In this document: one piece after another, positions 27,834-38,073 of the stretch
Layout: every line of letters starts with the position of its first letter
Position numbering within the stretch: the stretch's first letter is position 1
NCBI GenBank assembly: GCA_019638625.1
Contig: JAHBTK010000002.1
Location: 806,001 to 870,000, forward strand
Length of the DNA: 64,000 nt
Source of the DNA: Chitinophagaceae bacterium
Lineage (GTDB): Bacteria; Bacteroidota; Bacteroidia; Chitinophagales; Chitinophagaceae
Direction of reading: 5' to 3'
Program-made: the position numbers and the translations under genes
The notes under the pieces: generated by a model
Told to the model about the DNA's origin: nothing
Database searches by the model: none
What the model saw: the letters and a program-made list of their open reading frames with translations, nothing else

Positions 27834-29258
27834 ATGAAAGAAAGTGCGGCCAAAAAGGAGGTTGACACGGAATCGTTCAGAGACCGGATCGCTACGGTGG
27901 ATGAAAAAGGAAAACGCAAATGGCTTTTTGTTCAAAAAACAAAGGGAAGGCTATTTAACATCCGTACCTGGGTTAGCTGGGGCTTTTTCCTGATCTTTTT
28001 CCTGCTGCCTTTCATCAAGTACAAAGGACGTCCTTTATTTCTTTTTAATATACCCGAAGCGAAGTTTATCATCTTCGGACAGGTGTTTTGGCCACAGGAC
28101 TTTTTCATTTTCGGGTTGGCCATGATCACCGGAATTGTATTCATTATACTTTTTACGTCCGCTTTCGGCAGGTTGTTTTGCGGATGGGTTTGTCCGCAGA
28201 CCATCTTTATGGAAATGCTTTTCCGTAAAATTGAATACTGGATCGAAGGAGATGCCCCGGCCCAACGCATGCTGAAGAAAGCGCCCTGGAACGCCGAAAA
28301 GATCCGTAAAAAAACAACAAAACACCTTGTTTTTTTCCTCCTGTCATTTATCATCTCCAATTTTTTCCTGGCCTATATCATAGGCATGGATGAATTGTTA
28401 AAGATTGTAAGAGAGCCTGCCGCAAAACATGCGGGCGGACTGAGTGCCATTATTATTTTTTCCGGCGTTTTTTATGGGGTTTACGCCTCCTTCCGGGAGC
28501 AGGTATGTACCGTTATTTGTCCCTATGGCAGATTGCAGGGAGTGCTGATGGATAGAAACTCCATGATTGTCGCTTATGATTATAAAAGGGGCGAACCACG
28601 GGGAAAGTTTAAAAAACATAAGGAAGATGAAGTACCGGAGCTGGGGGATTGCATCGATTGTTTTCAGTGTGTGAAAGTGTGCCCCACGGGTATAGATATC
28701 AGGAACGGGACCCAAATGGAGTGTGTGGGTTGCACTTCGTGTATTGATGCCTGCGACCATATGATGGATGCTGTGGGAAGGGAACGGGGATTGATCCGGT
28801 ATGCCTCTGAAAATGGAATAGCGGAAGGGAAAAAGCTGCAGTATACGGGCAGGATGAAGTTCTACACCTTCTTACTAATAGCCATAACCGGGCTCCTGAC
28901 CATCCTGCTGCTTTCCCGCAAAGATGTGGACGGCACCATTATCCGGGCCGGGGGAATGCTTTTCCAGGAGCGGGGTACAGACAGCGTTTCCAACCTGTAT
29001 ACCATCCAGACCACCAACAAAACGATAAAGGATATTAACCTGCAACTAAAGCTGGAAGATATACCCGGACAAATTATAGAAGTATCCGGAAAGGGAATCA
29101 TGACACCCATGGAAGGCCAGGGTAAGAACTCATTTTTTATTGTTTTGCCAAAAAATATCATTGAAAAAAGAAAATCCAAAATAAAAGTCGGATTATACGA
29201 AGGAGATAAAAAGGTGACCACTTTAAGCACCAACTTCATGGGACCGATAGGTAAATAA
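27834..29258 (+). CDS. ccoG: cbb3 oxidase accessory protein CcoG (ferredoxin-like membrane protein)
   Basis: The 474-residue protein has membrane helices in the first half, the FGRLFCGWVCPQTIFMEMLF and CTVICPYGRLQG motifs of the family, and a double [4Fe-4S] ferredoxin segment (CIDCFQCVKVCPTG and CVGCTSCIDACD, residues about 279-305). The C-terminal region of about 120 residues is an Ig-like periplasmic domain. CcoG (RdxA/FixG) is reported to reduce Cu(II) during cbb3 assembly. It follows ccoP by 32 bases and precedes ccoH by 15. Confidence 0.95.
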   Translation: MKESAAKKEVDTESFRDRIATVDEKGKRKWLFVQKTKGRLFNIRTWVSWGFFLIFFLLPFIKYKGRPLFLFNIPEAKFIIFGQVFWPQDFFIFGLAMITGIVFIILFTSAFGRLFCGWVCPQTIFMEMLFRKIEYWIEGDAPAQRMLKKAPWNAEKIRKKTTKHLVFFLLSFIISNFFLAYIIGMDELLKIVREPAAKHAGGLSAIIIFSGVFYGVYASFREQVCTVICPYGRLQGVLMDRNSMIVAYDYKRGEPRGKFKKHKEDEVPELGDCIDCFQCVKVCPTGIDIRNGTQMECVGCTSCIDACDHMMDAVGRERGLIRYASENGIAEGKKLQYTGRMKFYTFLLIAITGLLTILLLSRKDVDGTIIRAGGMLFQERGTDSVSNLYTIQTTNKTIKDINLQLKLEDIPGQIIEVSGKGIMTPMEGQGKNSFFIVLPKNIIEKRKSKIKVGLYEGDKKVTTLSTNFMGPIGK

Positions 29259-29273
29259 TTTAAAAACATTTTT

Positions 29274-29708
29274 ATGAATTGGGGATATAAGTTGCTGATT
29301 GCGATACTGGGTTTCGCGGGTTTTATGGCCTTTATGGTGTATAAAAGCCATACCACGGAGTTTCAACTGGTGGAGAAAGAATACTACAAAAGTGAATTGA
29401 AATACCAGCAGGTGATCGATGCGGCCCAACGTGCCAGTCAACTCAGCAGCCAGTTGAAAGTAATACGGGAAGGGGATAACATCATCATCCGCCTGCCTGA
29501 GGAAATGAAACAACAACCTGTCACAGGGTCTGTATGGTTTTATTGTGCATACGATTCGGGGATGGATAGAAAGATTCCCCTGGATATGAATACAGAGGGC
29601 ATCCAGGTGCTGGATGCCAGATTATTTACACCCGGCAACTACACCGTAAAGGTTGAATGGAAAACGAATGACCTCGACTACTATAAAGAACAGAGAATAA
29701 CTATCTGA
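29274..29708 (+). CDS. ccoH: FixH/CcoH family protein
   Basis: A 144-residue protein with one N-terminal membrane helix (WGYKLLIAILGFAGFMAFMVY), the segment VEKEYYKSELKYQQVIDA that marks FixH/CcoH proteins, and a periplasmic beta-sandwich of about 90 residues. FixH proteins help assemble the cbb3 oxidase. The gene is tightly spaced between ccoG and the next membrane-protein gene (4-base gap). Confidence 0.9.
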   Translation: MNWGYKLLIAILGFAGFMAFMVYKSHTTEFQLVEKEYYKSELKYQQVIDAAQRASQLSSQLKVIREGDNIIIRLPEEMKQQPVTGSVWFYCAYDSGMDRKIPLDMNTEGIQVLDARLFTPGNYTVKVEWKTNDLDYYKEQRITI

Positions 29709-29712
29709 TAAT

Positions 29713-30420
29713 ATGTGGGTGATCATTACCGGTGGTTTCATGTTGGGTTTTCTGGGGAGTTTGCACTGTATAGGTATGTGCGGACCTCTTGCCCTGGCCT
29801 TGCCGGTGCATCATATGTCACCTGCAAAAAAGGCAGCCTCCATCCTGTTATATCAGGCAGGGCGCGTATTTTCCTATACGCTGCTGGGGCTTGTATTCGG
29901 TATGGCGGGGAAGCTGGTGTACCTGGGCGGCTGGCAGCAATCATTTTCCGTAGGGCTCGGCACATTGATTTTATTCCTGCTGGGGTACTACTATTTCTCC
30001 AGAAGAAATATTCAGCCGGCCTTTATGCGAAAGATCAATGGTGGCGTTCAGCGTTGGGTCGTTCATATTTTACAATCGCCCAAAAGATATTCTTTTTTGC
30101 TGCTGGGGATGGCTAATGGACTGCTTCCGTGCGGTATGGTTTATATGGCAATGGCCGCGGCGCTGACCAGTTCCGTTATAGGTAACAGTATGTTATTTAT
30201 GGCTATGTTTGGCGTGGGAACCATGCCTGCAATGATATCGGTTTGTTATTTTGGAGCAACAGCCAGCATTACCCTCCGCAGGAAAGTTCAGCATGCCACT
30301 CCTTTTATTATGGCGTTCACGGCTGTTATCCTGATTCTGCGGGGATTAAACCTTGGCATACCTTTTATCAGCCCCCTCCTGCCCGCTTCACCGGGCGACG
30401 CTATGCATTGCGCCCATTGA
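29713..30420 (+). CDS. TauE/SafE or DsbD-like membrane protein of the cbb3 locus
   Basis: The 235-residue protein has about six membrane helices and Cys/Gly signatures HCIGMCGPLALALP and GLLPCGMVYMAMAAAL. These fit the DsbD_2/UreH-like membrane family often annotated as sulfite exporter TauE/SafE. Members are found at the end of cbb3 loci and are suspected to handle copper or thiol redox during oxidase assembly; sulfite export is not supported by this context. It is the last gene of the cco run, which ends here. Confidence 0.85.
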   Translation: MWVIITGGFMLGFLGSLHCIGMCGPLALALPVHHMSPAKKAASILLYQAGRVFSYTLLGLVFGMAGKLVYLGGWQQSFSVGLGTLILFLLGYYYFSRRNIQPAFMRKINGGVQRWVVHILQSPKRYSFLLLGMANGLLPCGMVYMAMAAALTSSVIGNSMLFMAMFGVGTMPAMISVCYFGATASITLRRKVQHATPFIMAFTAVILILRGLNLGIPFISPLLPASPGDAMHCAH

Positions 30421-30576
30421 TCAGGAAGGAAACCGGCGATTTACCAGCCCCGGGTTTTCAGTAAGTTATACCTTTCCAATACCTGAATAATATCATTTAA
30501 AAGCTGCAAAAATTACAATAACTTCATCAGTTGATATTAAATTTGTGATGAATTAATATTCAAAACTAACATCGCA

Positions 30577-31167
30577 TTGCCGGGCAGGAATACATATGAT
30601 GATGCTTTATTAATTCAGCAATTGCGGCAAAATGATGCCGCAGCTTATATTGAATTATACAACCGGTATCATTTAAAAATGTATAGCTGGCTGATTTCAT
30701 TTGTAAAGCTCCCCGAATTGGCGGAGGATATTATCCAGGAAACTTTTTTAAAGGTCTGGGAGATCAGGCACCGCCTTAATCCGGAGTTGTCTTTTCCCGC
30801 CTTCCTGTATCGCATAAGCCGCAACAGGGCCTTTAAGTTATTGAAGAAGATCTCACTGGACGAAACCCTCAGAAAACGGATACAGATCCAGGTAGAAATA
30901 GAGTCAAATGATCCCGAAAAAAGGTTTCAGTGGCTGCAATACCAGCAGTTGCTGGACAATGCCGTAAGCCGATTGCCGGCCCAAAGACAGAGGGTATTTA
31001 AGCTATGCCGGCAAAATAATAAAACTTATGATGAAGTGGCAAACGAGTTGGGCATTTCCCGCAATACGGTGAAAGAACATATGGTAAAAGCCATGCAGGA
31101 CATCAGGCAGTATTTTTATCGCTACGACGAGGTCTCCTTTATAATGCTGCTTTGCATTATGTTATAG
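30577..31167 (+). CDS. ECF RNA polymerase sigma factor (Bacteroidota FecI-like), module 1
   Basis: The protein is about 196 residues from a TTG at 30577; no ATG is available upstream in frame before the promoter region. Region 2 (AYIELYNRYHLKMYSWLISF, ELAEDIIQETFLKVWEI) and region 4 (LPAQRQRVFKLCRQNNKTYDEVANELGISRNTVKEHM) are clear. It should be held inactive by the FecR protein encoded 175 bases downstream and released when the STN-bearing SusC binds its ligand, so it would drive the SusCD genes at 32.7-38.0 kb. Confidence 0.92.
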   Translation: MPGRNTYDDALLIQQLRQNDAAAYIELYNRYHLKMYSWLISFVKLPELAEDIIQETFLKVWEIRHRLNPELSFPAFLYRISRNRAFKLLKKISLDETLRKRIQIQVEIESNDPEKRFQWLQYQQLLDNAVSRLPAQRQRVFKLCRQNNKTYDEVANELGISRNTVKEHMVKAMQDIRQYFYRYDEVSFIMLLCIML

Positions 31168-31342
31168 TATCAGCAAAATACGGAACCCGGATTTTAATGC
31201 CTGCCGGGTTTCCTGCGGCACAATCGGTTTACAACTCACCACTTTTAAGTTTACATCCTGCATTTTATAATTTTTTTATCTCCACCCACCCTGTTTTGTT
31301 TTTCAGGGCTTTATTAATATAAAACAGGTACAACAACCACCG

Positions 31343-32569
31343 ATGAAAAAAAACAAGGCATATTACCGGGACCTGATGAGCCGCTATCTCAATAATGAAT
31401 GTGACGCTAAAGAACTGGAGGAAATCCTGAATTATATAGGCAAAGACGACGCCAACCGGCTGCTTCTTGAACAAATGCAGGCTGCTTATAAGGCCTCCCT
31501 GCAAAACGACAATTTGCCCGATACTTCCGGGTGGAGCGACCGGATAAGGGCAAAGCTGCTAAACAATATCAGCACCGCCACTATCATTCCTTTTTACAAA
31601 AGGCGCATATTCCAGGCGGCAGCCGTATTTTTCTTATTGCTTTCGACAGGTACTTTTTTTTATTTCAACAGCAATCAAAAAACCGGGGCTGGCGATATTG
31701 TTTCGGAAATAAAACAGGACATCATTCTTCCGGGAAGCGATAAGGCCACGCTAACGCTGGCAGATGGCTCCGTAATTGATTTAAACGAAGCAGGTAACCA
31801 GGACATAGCGCTGCAGGGCAGTACTAAAGTGACAGTAGCAAAAGGGATGCTAAACTATACTGCTGCCAATACCGGTAGCAATGAAACAGTGTATAATACC
31901 ATTACCACCCCCCGGGGAGGACAATATGCCGTGATATTGTCGGATGGCAGCAGGGTATGGTTGAATGCGGCGTCTTCGCTGAAATTTCCGGCATCGTTTA
32001 TTGGCAGCGAAAGGAAAGTGGAACTCTCGGGTGAAGGATATTTTGAAATAACACCCCACACATTACCCGGAGGAAAAAAGGAGCCATTTAATGTAACCAT
32101 CCAAAGCGCCTCTGGCAACGGGGGCACTGTTGAAGTACTGGGCACACATTTTAATGTGATGGCGTATGATGAAGAGGAGCAAATTAATACTACCCTGCTC
32201 GAAGGCGCCGTAAAGGTGAACATCGGGGAAAAAAGCCTGTTGCTGAAACCTGGACAGCAGGCTCATGTAACAAAAGCCGGGCAGGAGGTGGCCCTGTTAA
32301 CGGACGTAGATATAAAGAATGTAATAGCCTGGAAAGACGGCGAATTCAGGTTTGATAATACGGACGTAAAAACCATTATGAGACAAATAGCACGGTGGTA
32401 CGATGTAAATATTGTATATGAGGGCCATGTCCCTGAAATAGGGCTTTCCGGAAGTGTAAAGCGGAAGGATAGTATAGAACAAATGCTTGAAATATTGGAA
32501 GCTACCCATAAAATCCGGTTCAGAACAGAAGGCAAAAATGTATTAGTTACCGCTTATAAGAAACAATAA
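31343..32569 (+). CDS. FecR-type anti-sigma factor, module 1
   Basis: A 408-residue protein: an N-terminal cytoplasmic anti-sigma region (about 1-85), one membrane helix (IFQAAAVFFLLLSTGTFFYF), a periplasmic FecR domain (PRGGQYAVILSDGSRVWLNAASSLKFP to VLGTHFNVMAY) and the C-terminal FecR-associated domain (VKTIMRQIARWYDVNIVYEG). It transmits the signal from the STN domain of the adjacent SusC to the sigma factor. This order (sigma, FecR, SusC, SusD) is standard in Bacteroidota. Confidence 0.95.
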   Translation: MKKNKAYYRDLMSRYLNNECDAKELEEILNYIGKDDANRLLLEQMQAAYKASLQNDNLPDTSGWSDRIRAKLLNNISTATIIPFYKRRIFQAAAVFFLLLSTGTFFYFNSNQKTGAGDIVSEIKQDIILPGSDKATLTLADGSVIDLNEAGNQDIALQGSTKVTVAKGMLNYTAANTGSNETVYNTITTPRGGQYAVILSDGSRVWLNAASSLKFPASFIGSERKVELSGEGYFEITPHTLPGGKKEPFNVTIQSASGNGGTVEVLGTHFNVMAYDEEEQINTTLLEGAVKVNIGEKSLLLKPGQQAHVTKAGQEVALLTDVDIKNVIAWKDGEFRFDNTDVKTIMRQIARWYDVNIVYEGHVPEIGLSGSVKRKDSIEQMLEILEATHKIRFRTEGKNVLVTAYKKQ

Positions 32570-32737
32570 GACTTTTATCCTTAACCAAATAACCATTAAC
32601 GAAATATGAAGAAAAAATAAACAACCAGACGGTACAAAACAATACCGGAAGTGCTGCTGACACTCCCGGAGATTGATTGGGCTGTTCAAAAACTCAAATT
32701 GTAAGACTTAAATTTTTAACCCAAACATTCCAAAATT
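32570..32737. other. FecR-SusC spacer with very short reading frame
   Basis: The spacer contains a four-codon frame (ATG at 32607, Met-Lys-Lys-Lys-stop) preceded by an AT-rich stretch similar to that in front of many SusC genes, but the real SusC frame starts at 32738. It may be a leader or a chance ATG; nothing else is recognised. Confidence 0.25.
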
Positions 32738-35700
32738 ATGGAACCAAGATTGTTTTACCAAGCCGTGGGGCGCTATGGTAAGCTTTTTCCAAAAAAGCTG
32801 TTGATTATGAAACTGACTGCAGTTTTAATTCTTGCATTTACATTTAACCTGAATGCAAAAACCTTTTCGCAGAAAATAACAATTGCAGAAAAAAACATTT
32901 CTCTGTTAAAGGCCTTCAGGCTGATTGAAAAACAAACCGGTTATTCTTTTCTTTACGAGAAGGAATTATTAAAAAAAGCCGGCAGCATTTCGCTGAACAT
33001 AAAAGACATGGAGCTCACGGATGCGCTGAATATGTGCTTAAGGGGTCAGCCATTCGATTACGAAATAAAATATAGTACTATTGTCATCCGGGAAAAAGAA
33101 ATCCAGAATATCCCGGTCGCACGTGACGAAATCAGCCTGCCCCCACCTGTTACCATACAGGGAAATATTCGGGGGGAGGACGGCGTGCCCCTGGCAGGCG
33201 CCTCTGTAAAGCTGAAAGGAACGGAAAGGGGTACCTCAACCGATGCCAACGGCAATTTTACACTTCAACTACCCGATGACACAGGAGTGCTGACGGTTTC
33301 CTATGTAGGGTATGAAACGGTGGAGGTATCGGTTTCAAAGGAGGCTTTCCTGCGGATCGTTCTAAAAGTACAGGTAACGGGGTCTGAGGAGATCGTAGTT
33401 ACCGCCCTGGGCATCAAAAGGGATAAGAAGGCATTGACCTTTGCCACCGGCGAATTGAAGGGATCGGATTTTGCCAATTCGAAAGAAACCAACCTGGGTG
33501 CTGCGCTTTCCGCGAAAGTTGCCGGGGTGCAGGTAACATCTTCCGCGGCCGGTATGTCCGGCGCTTCCCGTGTGGTTATCCGCGGAAATTCTTCGCTTTC
33601 CGGGAACTCTCAACCCCTGTACGTTATTGACGGCGTGCCGATTGATAACTCCAACAGGAGAAGTCTAGGTTCCCAGACTTTTGCTACCGGCGTAGACGGG
33701 GGAGATGGCATATCCAATATCAATCCCAATGATATAGAATCGGTAACAGTACTGAAAGGGCCCAATGGCGCCGCACTTTACGGGCAACTGGGCGCCAATG
33801 GAGTGGTCATCATCACTACCAAATCGGGTACACGCAACCGTAAACCCAATATCAGCTACGATGGCAGCTTCTCTTCCGGGAATGCACTGGTGCAGCCGGA
33901 TTATCAGAATGTATATGGACAGGGCTTCAACGGTCAGTTTACGTTTTACCGGAGGGCTGATGGTTCCGTAGTAGCCTATGACCCGTCTTTAACGGGCGGG
34001 ATACCCAAACTGAGCGGCGGACGAAACCCAACCACCCGCGGAAGCTGGGGCCCGAAAATGGATGGACAGCTTGTAGAAGATATGTGGGGGGATACGACAG
34101 CTTACCTGCCGATGGAAAATCCTTATACCGCGTTCTTCCGTCCCGAAAAAATGCTGATGAATACACTGAGCGTTGACGGCGGAGGGGAAAAAACCACCTA
34201 TTACGCCTCTATTACCAACCTGAACAATGACGGCTTTCAGCCCACCAATACGCTCAAAAGAAATTCGGCGACGGTAAAGATCTCAACAGATATCGCCAAC
34301 GGACTGAACCTGGACGTGAAGGCCAACTATATCAGGCAGGATGTGGTGAACCGGCCTCACCTGGGCGATGACGGACAAAACCCCGTTTATCGCTTTTTGT
34401 ATATACCCAGGAGCCTTAGCATGGACGGGCTTAGAAGATACGAGTACACTGCACAGGACATACAAAAAACACGGGATATCGGTGGCGCTGCATTCTTTGT
34501 AGGCGGAGAAAAAATATTTGAAAGCAACTCTGTTACTTCCAATCCTTTCTGGACAATCAACAACAGCCGTAATGAAGACCAGAGAGACCGCCTGATCGCC
34601 TATGCCAAACTCAGCTACCAGTTGGCAAAAGGGATTTCTATACAAGGCCGATACGGAACTGATTTTTACTACGAACGGCAATATGGCTGGGATGCAGTAG
34701 GCACAAGGATACAGCAAACCGGGAGGGTTTTTGAAAACAACGCGTATAACAAAGTGGAAAATGCCGATGTGCTGATAACCGCGTCAAGGGACATAGGGGA
34801 GTTTTCTTATTTCGTGAATATAGGCGCTAACCACCAAAAGAACCGTTACCGGCTTACCGGTAATACAGGCACCCAGTTAAGCATCCCCGGCTTATATGCC
34901 ATCGGAAGAACACTTTTGAATGTGCCCACCCTTGCCGTTTCCGAATACGATATCAACTCCGTGTATGGCGCGGCAAACTTCGGATATAAGAATATATGGT
35001 TTATTGATGTAACAGCGCGAAATGACTGGTCATCGACCCTGCCTGTTCAAAACAACTCGTTTTTCTATCCTTCTGTTGGGGCAAGCGCGATCCTTACAGA
35101 CGCGCTGGGCATCAACAGTTCTTTTCTGGACTACGCCAAGATCCGCGGTTCCTGGGCACAGGCAGGTCGGTCGGGAGATCCCTATAATACAGTGGGGTAT
35201 TTCGGGCTGAATTCCAATACCTTTCAAAACCAGCCCCTCGCAGGTTATACTGATGTGATTACGGACCCCAACCTGAAGAACGAATTAAAAACCTCCTATG
35301 AAATAGGTACCGAGCTGAGGTTTATGAAGAACAGGTTGTTGATTGACTTCACCTACTACTATTCAATTACCAGCAACCAGATACTGCCCATCACTATAGC
35401 ACAGTCAACAGGGTACAGCACCAAGCTTACCAATTCCGGACGTATACAGAACAAGGGTGTTGAAATGCTGATCTCCGGTACTCCGGTTAAACTGAGCAAC
35501 GGCTTCAGGTGGGAATCCAGCTTTAACTTTGCCGCCAACCGCAATAAAGTGCTGGAGCTGATTGAAGGTGTTTCGGAATTCCTGGTAGGGTCAGACAGGA
35601 ATATCCGCATAACAGCCGTGCCCGGAAAACCCTTTGGTGTGCTCAACGCGGCGGACTATGCCTATGCCCGTGATGATAAGGGCAACAGGCTGATTGATGA

Positions 35701-36319
35701 CAACGGTCTTCCCATTGTAAAATCAGTATCTACACTCGAGATCGGGAATGCGAATCCCAAATGGACGGGTGGCTTTGCCAACAACTTTTTCTATAAAGGA
35801 TTTTCGCTTAGTACCCTCATCGACATGCGCAGGGGAGGGATGATTTTTTCGCAGGGGCGTGTGCAGGAAGCAGCTTATGGCACTTCAAAACGAACACTTG
35901 AAGGACGGGAAGGAGGATTGCTGGTGGAAGGTGTCAGGGGCAGGCAAGAAAATGGTGCCTGGGTAAGTACAGGCGAAAAAAATACAGTGACTACTACTGC
36001 TCAGGCCTTCTGGAACCGGGTAGCCCCCGATAAAGGCTTTGCCGTGGCGGAAGAGTTCATATACGATGCCAGTTATACCGCCATCCGCGAAATACGGCTG
36101 GCTTACCAGTTGCCCTCTAAATGGCTTACCGGCACAAAAGTGATCTCAGGAGCGTCATTGGCCGTTTACGGAAGAAATGTCGGTTACCTGGAACGGCATA
36201 CCGACGGATTTTCCCCGGAAAACGCTTCGGTGAATGTAAATACCGGAACGCTTGGTATGGAAGGACATTCGCTTCCGATGATGAGGACCTTTGGCATTGA
36301 CGTCAGCGTAAGATTTTAG
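32738..36319 (+). CDS. SusC/RagA-family TonB-dependent transporter with STN domain, module 1
   Basis: A 1193-residue protein. An N-terminal signal region (MKLTAVLILAFTFNLNAKTFSQ, inside a longer N-terminus) is followed by a secretin/TonB short N-terminal domain (STN, about 50-115), a carboxypeptidase-like domain (about 137-215, VPLAGASVKLKGTERGTSTD), the segment EEIVVTALGIKRDKKAL, the plug (VVIRGNSSLSGNSQPLYVIDGVP) and a barrel ending DVSVRF. The STN domain should contact FecR, making this a transducing receptor. With the SusD-like lipoprotein it imports an unknown oligomer; no degradative enzyme is encoded in this module. Confidence 0.95.
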   Translation: MEPRLFYQAVGRYGKLFPKKLLIMKLTAVLILAFTFNLNAKTFSQKITIAEKNISLLKAFRLIEKQTGYSFLYEKELLKKAGSISLNIKDMELTDALNMCLRGQPFDYEIKYSTIVIREKEIQNIPVARDEISLPPPVTIQGNIRGEDGVPLAGASVKLKGTERGTSTDANGNFTLQLPDDTGVLTVSYVGYETVEVSVSKEAFLRIVLKVQVTGSEEIVVTALGIKRDKKALTFATGELKGSDFANSKETNLGAALSAKVAGVQVTSSAAGMSGASRVVIRGNSSLSGNSQPLYVIDGVPIDNSNRRSLGSQTFATGVDGGDGISNINPNDIESVTVLKGPNGAALYGQLGANGVVIITTKSGTRNRKPNISYDGSFSSGNALVQPDYQNVYGQGFNGQFTFYRRADGSVVAYDPSLTGGIPKLSGGRNPTTRGSWGPKMDGQLVEDMWGDTTAYLPMENPYTAFFRPEKMLMNTLSVDGGGEKTTYYASITNLNNDGFQPTNTLKRNSATVKISTDIANGLNLDVKANYIRQDVVNRPHLGDDGQNPVYRFLYIPRSLSMDGLRRYEYTAQDIQKTRDIGGAAFFVGGEKIFESNSVTSNPFWTINNSRNEDQRDRLIAYAKLSYQLAKGISIQGRYGTDFYYERQYGWDAVGTRIQQTGRVFENNAYNKVENADVLITASRDIGEFSYFVNIGANHQKNRYRLTGNTGTQLSIPGLYAIGRTLLNVPTLAVSEYDINSVYGAANFGYKNIWFIDVTARNDWSSTLPVQNNSFFYPSVGASAILTDALGINSSFLDYAKIRGSWAQAGRSGDPYNTVGYFGLNSNTFQNQPLAGYTDVITDPNLKNELKTSYEIGTELRFMKNRLLIDFTYYYSITSNQILPITIAQSTGYSTKLTNSGRIQNKGVEMLISGTPVKLSNGFRWESSFNFAANRNKVLELIEGVSEFLVGSDRNIRITAVPGKPFGVLNAADYAYARDDKGNRLIDDNGLPIVKSVSTLEIGNANPKWTGGFANNFFYKGFSLSTLIDMRRGGMIFSQGRVQEAAYGTSKRTLEGREGGLLVEGVRGRQENGAWVSTGEKNTVTTTAQAFWNRVAPDKGFAVAEEFIYDASYTAIREIRLAYQLPSKWLTGTKVISGASLAVYGRNVGYLERHTDGFSPENASVNVNTGTLGMEGHSLPMMRTFGIDVSVRF

Positions 36320-36476
36320 GAAAATAACAGTATAAGACATTTATCAATACTTAACCATATTAATACTATTAGATATGAAACGAAGTGTGATAAAAATATT
36401 TTCATACACAGGTATGAACAGGCTGTCCGACAACTATCGGGATATCCTGCAATATTTAAAAATTAAAGTTATACGA

Positions 36477-37979
36477 ATGAAAATATATAACAAGCTGCAG
36501 ATGGCTGCTGTTGTGGGTGTTGTCACCCTGTTATCGGCCTGCACAAAAAATTTTGAGGAATTAAATATTTCTCCCACTCAACCCGCTTCAGTTCCACCTG
36601 AATACATTCTGTCAAATGTACAGTTGAGCGGGTTTCTTACAGAAGGCGCCAACTGGTGGCAGGTGGGGTCCTGGGTGGAACAATGGGCCAGCGGAAACCT
36701 TTCCGCTCCCTCCCAATACCAGGAGGACCGGGATATTTATGAAACCCGGAACTGGGCTGCTCACTACGGATATATACATAACCTGGCCCAGATACGAAAC
36801 CGCTTGCTGAAGGGACAGGAAGAAACCGAGGCCGGCAGGACCAAGCTGGCAATCGCCAAAATAAATGAGTTGTATATCTGGCAAAGGATGACGGATTTCT
36901 GGGGAGATATCCCGTATTCCGAAGCGGGATTACCTGAGGCGGACCTCATATTAACGCCGAAATACGATACGCAGGAGGAGATTTACAAATCCATGCTTTC
37001 TGAGCTGGACCTGGCAATGAGCCGGCTCAGCAGCTCCGATTTGTCCTATGGAAACGCGGACCTGGTATACAAGGGAAATGTAAATGCCTGGAGAAAATTC
37101 GGGAACATGTTAAAGCTCAGGATGGGCTTCAGGCTGCGCTACGTGGACCCCACGCTGTCCCGCAAAACAGTAGAAGAAGCGCTTGCCGGGCCGATATTTG
37201 CAAGCAATGCCGACAATGCGAATATGCCTACCAATCCGCAGGATGGTTTTGCTTTGGGGTATCATCCTGTAATAGGAGGCTATAACGGAAGTAAGGAATT
37301 GAACCAGCTTGCGGCGCCATTCATTGATATGCTGCTTGCCAAAGATGACCCCAGGCTTCCTAAGATCGCAGAGCCTACTGAAAACTCAAAAAAGGACGGC
37401 AACCCAATATATCGTGGGCTTGGAGTTGCACTCGGACAAAACGTGATCATTAACAGGGACGATTATTCTTACGGCACTATTTCGATTTACAATGACAGGA
37501 AGCTTACCTTCCCCTACTTATTTATGTCATACTCCGACCTGTGCTTTTATAAAGCGGAAGCAGCATTACTTGGCTGGGGAGGACTCAATCCCGGCGACGC
37601 AGAAACATTTTATCAGGAAGGAATAAGGGCCGCGATGAAAGTTGACCCTTATAATATACCGGACGCGGACATTGCTACCTATATCAGTAACGAAGGAACA
37701 CTTTCGGGAACAGAGGAAGAACAGTTGGAAAAGATCATGGATCAGAAATGGATCAGCCTGTTCATGCGGCATTATGAAGCATATTCTGAGTGGCGTCGCA
37801 CGGGATATCCCAAACTGATTCCCGGACCTAACCCGGGAGTGACTAATGGTACTATTCCCCGCAGGGGAGTGTATTCCGGCACCGAACGATTCCGTAACCC
37901 GGACGAGTATAATACGGCTGCCGCCCGGATGTCGAACGGAGACACTTATCTGAGCAAGGTATGGTGGGATAAAAAGTAA
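36477..37979 (+). CDS. SusD/RagB-family outer-membrane lipoprotein, module 1
   Basis: The protein is about 500 residues from the ATG at 36477, which precedes a lipoprotein signal (LLSAC, Cys22). The frame is open to 36375, but that extension has no signal peptide. The sequence is of the SusD-like type with phrases such as NWAAHYGYIHNLAQIRN, MTDFWGDIPYSEA, LFMSYSDLCFYKAEAAL and ISLFMRHYEAYSEWRRTGYP. It forms the surface lid of the SusC channel. A strong hairpin terminator follows at 37999. Confidence 0.94.
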   Translation: MKIYNKLQMAAVVGVVTLLSACTKNFEELNISPTQPASVPPEYILSNVQLSGFLTEGANWWQVGSWVEQWASGNLSAPSQYQEDRDIYETRNWAAHYGYIHNLAQIRNRLLKGQEETEAGRTKLAIAKINELYIWQRMTDFWGDIPYSEAGLPEADLILTPKYDTQEEIYKSMLSELDLAMSRLSSSDLSYGNADLVYKGNVNAWRKFGNMLKLRMGFRLRYVDPTLSRKTVEEALAGPIFASNADNANMPTNPQDGFALGYHPVIGGYNGSKELNQLAAPFIDMLLAKDDPRLPKIAEPTENSKKDGNPIYRGLGVALGQNVIINRDDYSYGTISIYNDRKLTFPYLFMSYSDLCFYKAEAALLGWGGLNPGDAETFYQEGIRAAMKVDPYNIPDADIATYISNEGTLSGTEEEQLEKIMDQKWISLFMRHYEAYSEWRRTGYPKLIPGPNPGVTNGTIPRRGVYSGTERFRNPDEYNTAAARMSNGDTYLSKVWWDKK

Positions 37980-37998
37980 ACACATCAACATATCGTCG

Positions 37999-38036
37999 AT
38001 AACAAAGTGCCTGCCAACCAGCAGGCACTTTGTTAT
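37999..38036. terminator. Bidirectional intrinsic terminator candidate
   Basis: A perfect 16-bp stem, ATAACAAAGTGCCTGC (37999-38014) with its reverse complement at 38021-38036 and loop CAACCA. Each arm ends in A/T-rich sequence (TTTGTTAT in both directions). It lies between the convergent SusD and LacI genes, so it can stop both. Confidence 0.8.
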
Positions 38037-38073
38037 TAACCCGGGAGGGTAGACGCACCTGCGCTTATACCCC

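Noticed and set aside
29713..30420. Sulfite exporter
   Set aside because: The generic family name does not fit the tight cbb3 assembly context; a copper or thiol role is more plausible.
32607..32621. Four-codon leader frame before module 1 SusC as an attenuator
   Set aside because: No terminator or antiterminator pair was found after it, so a regulatory leader cannot be supported.
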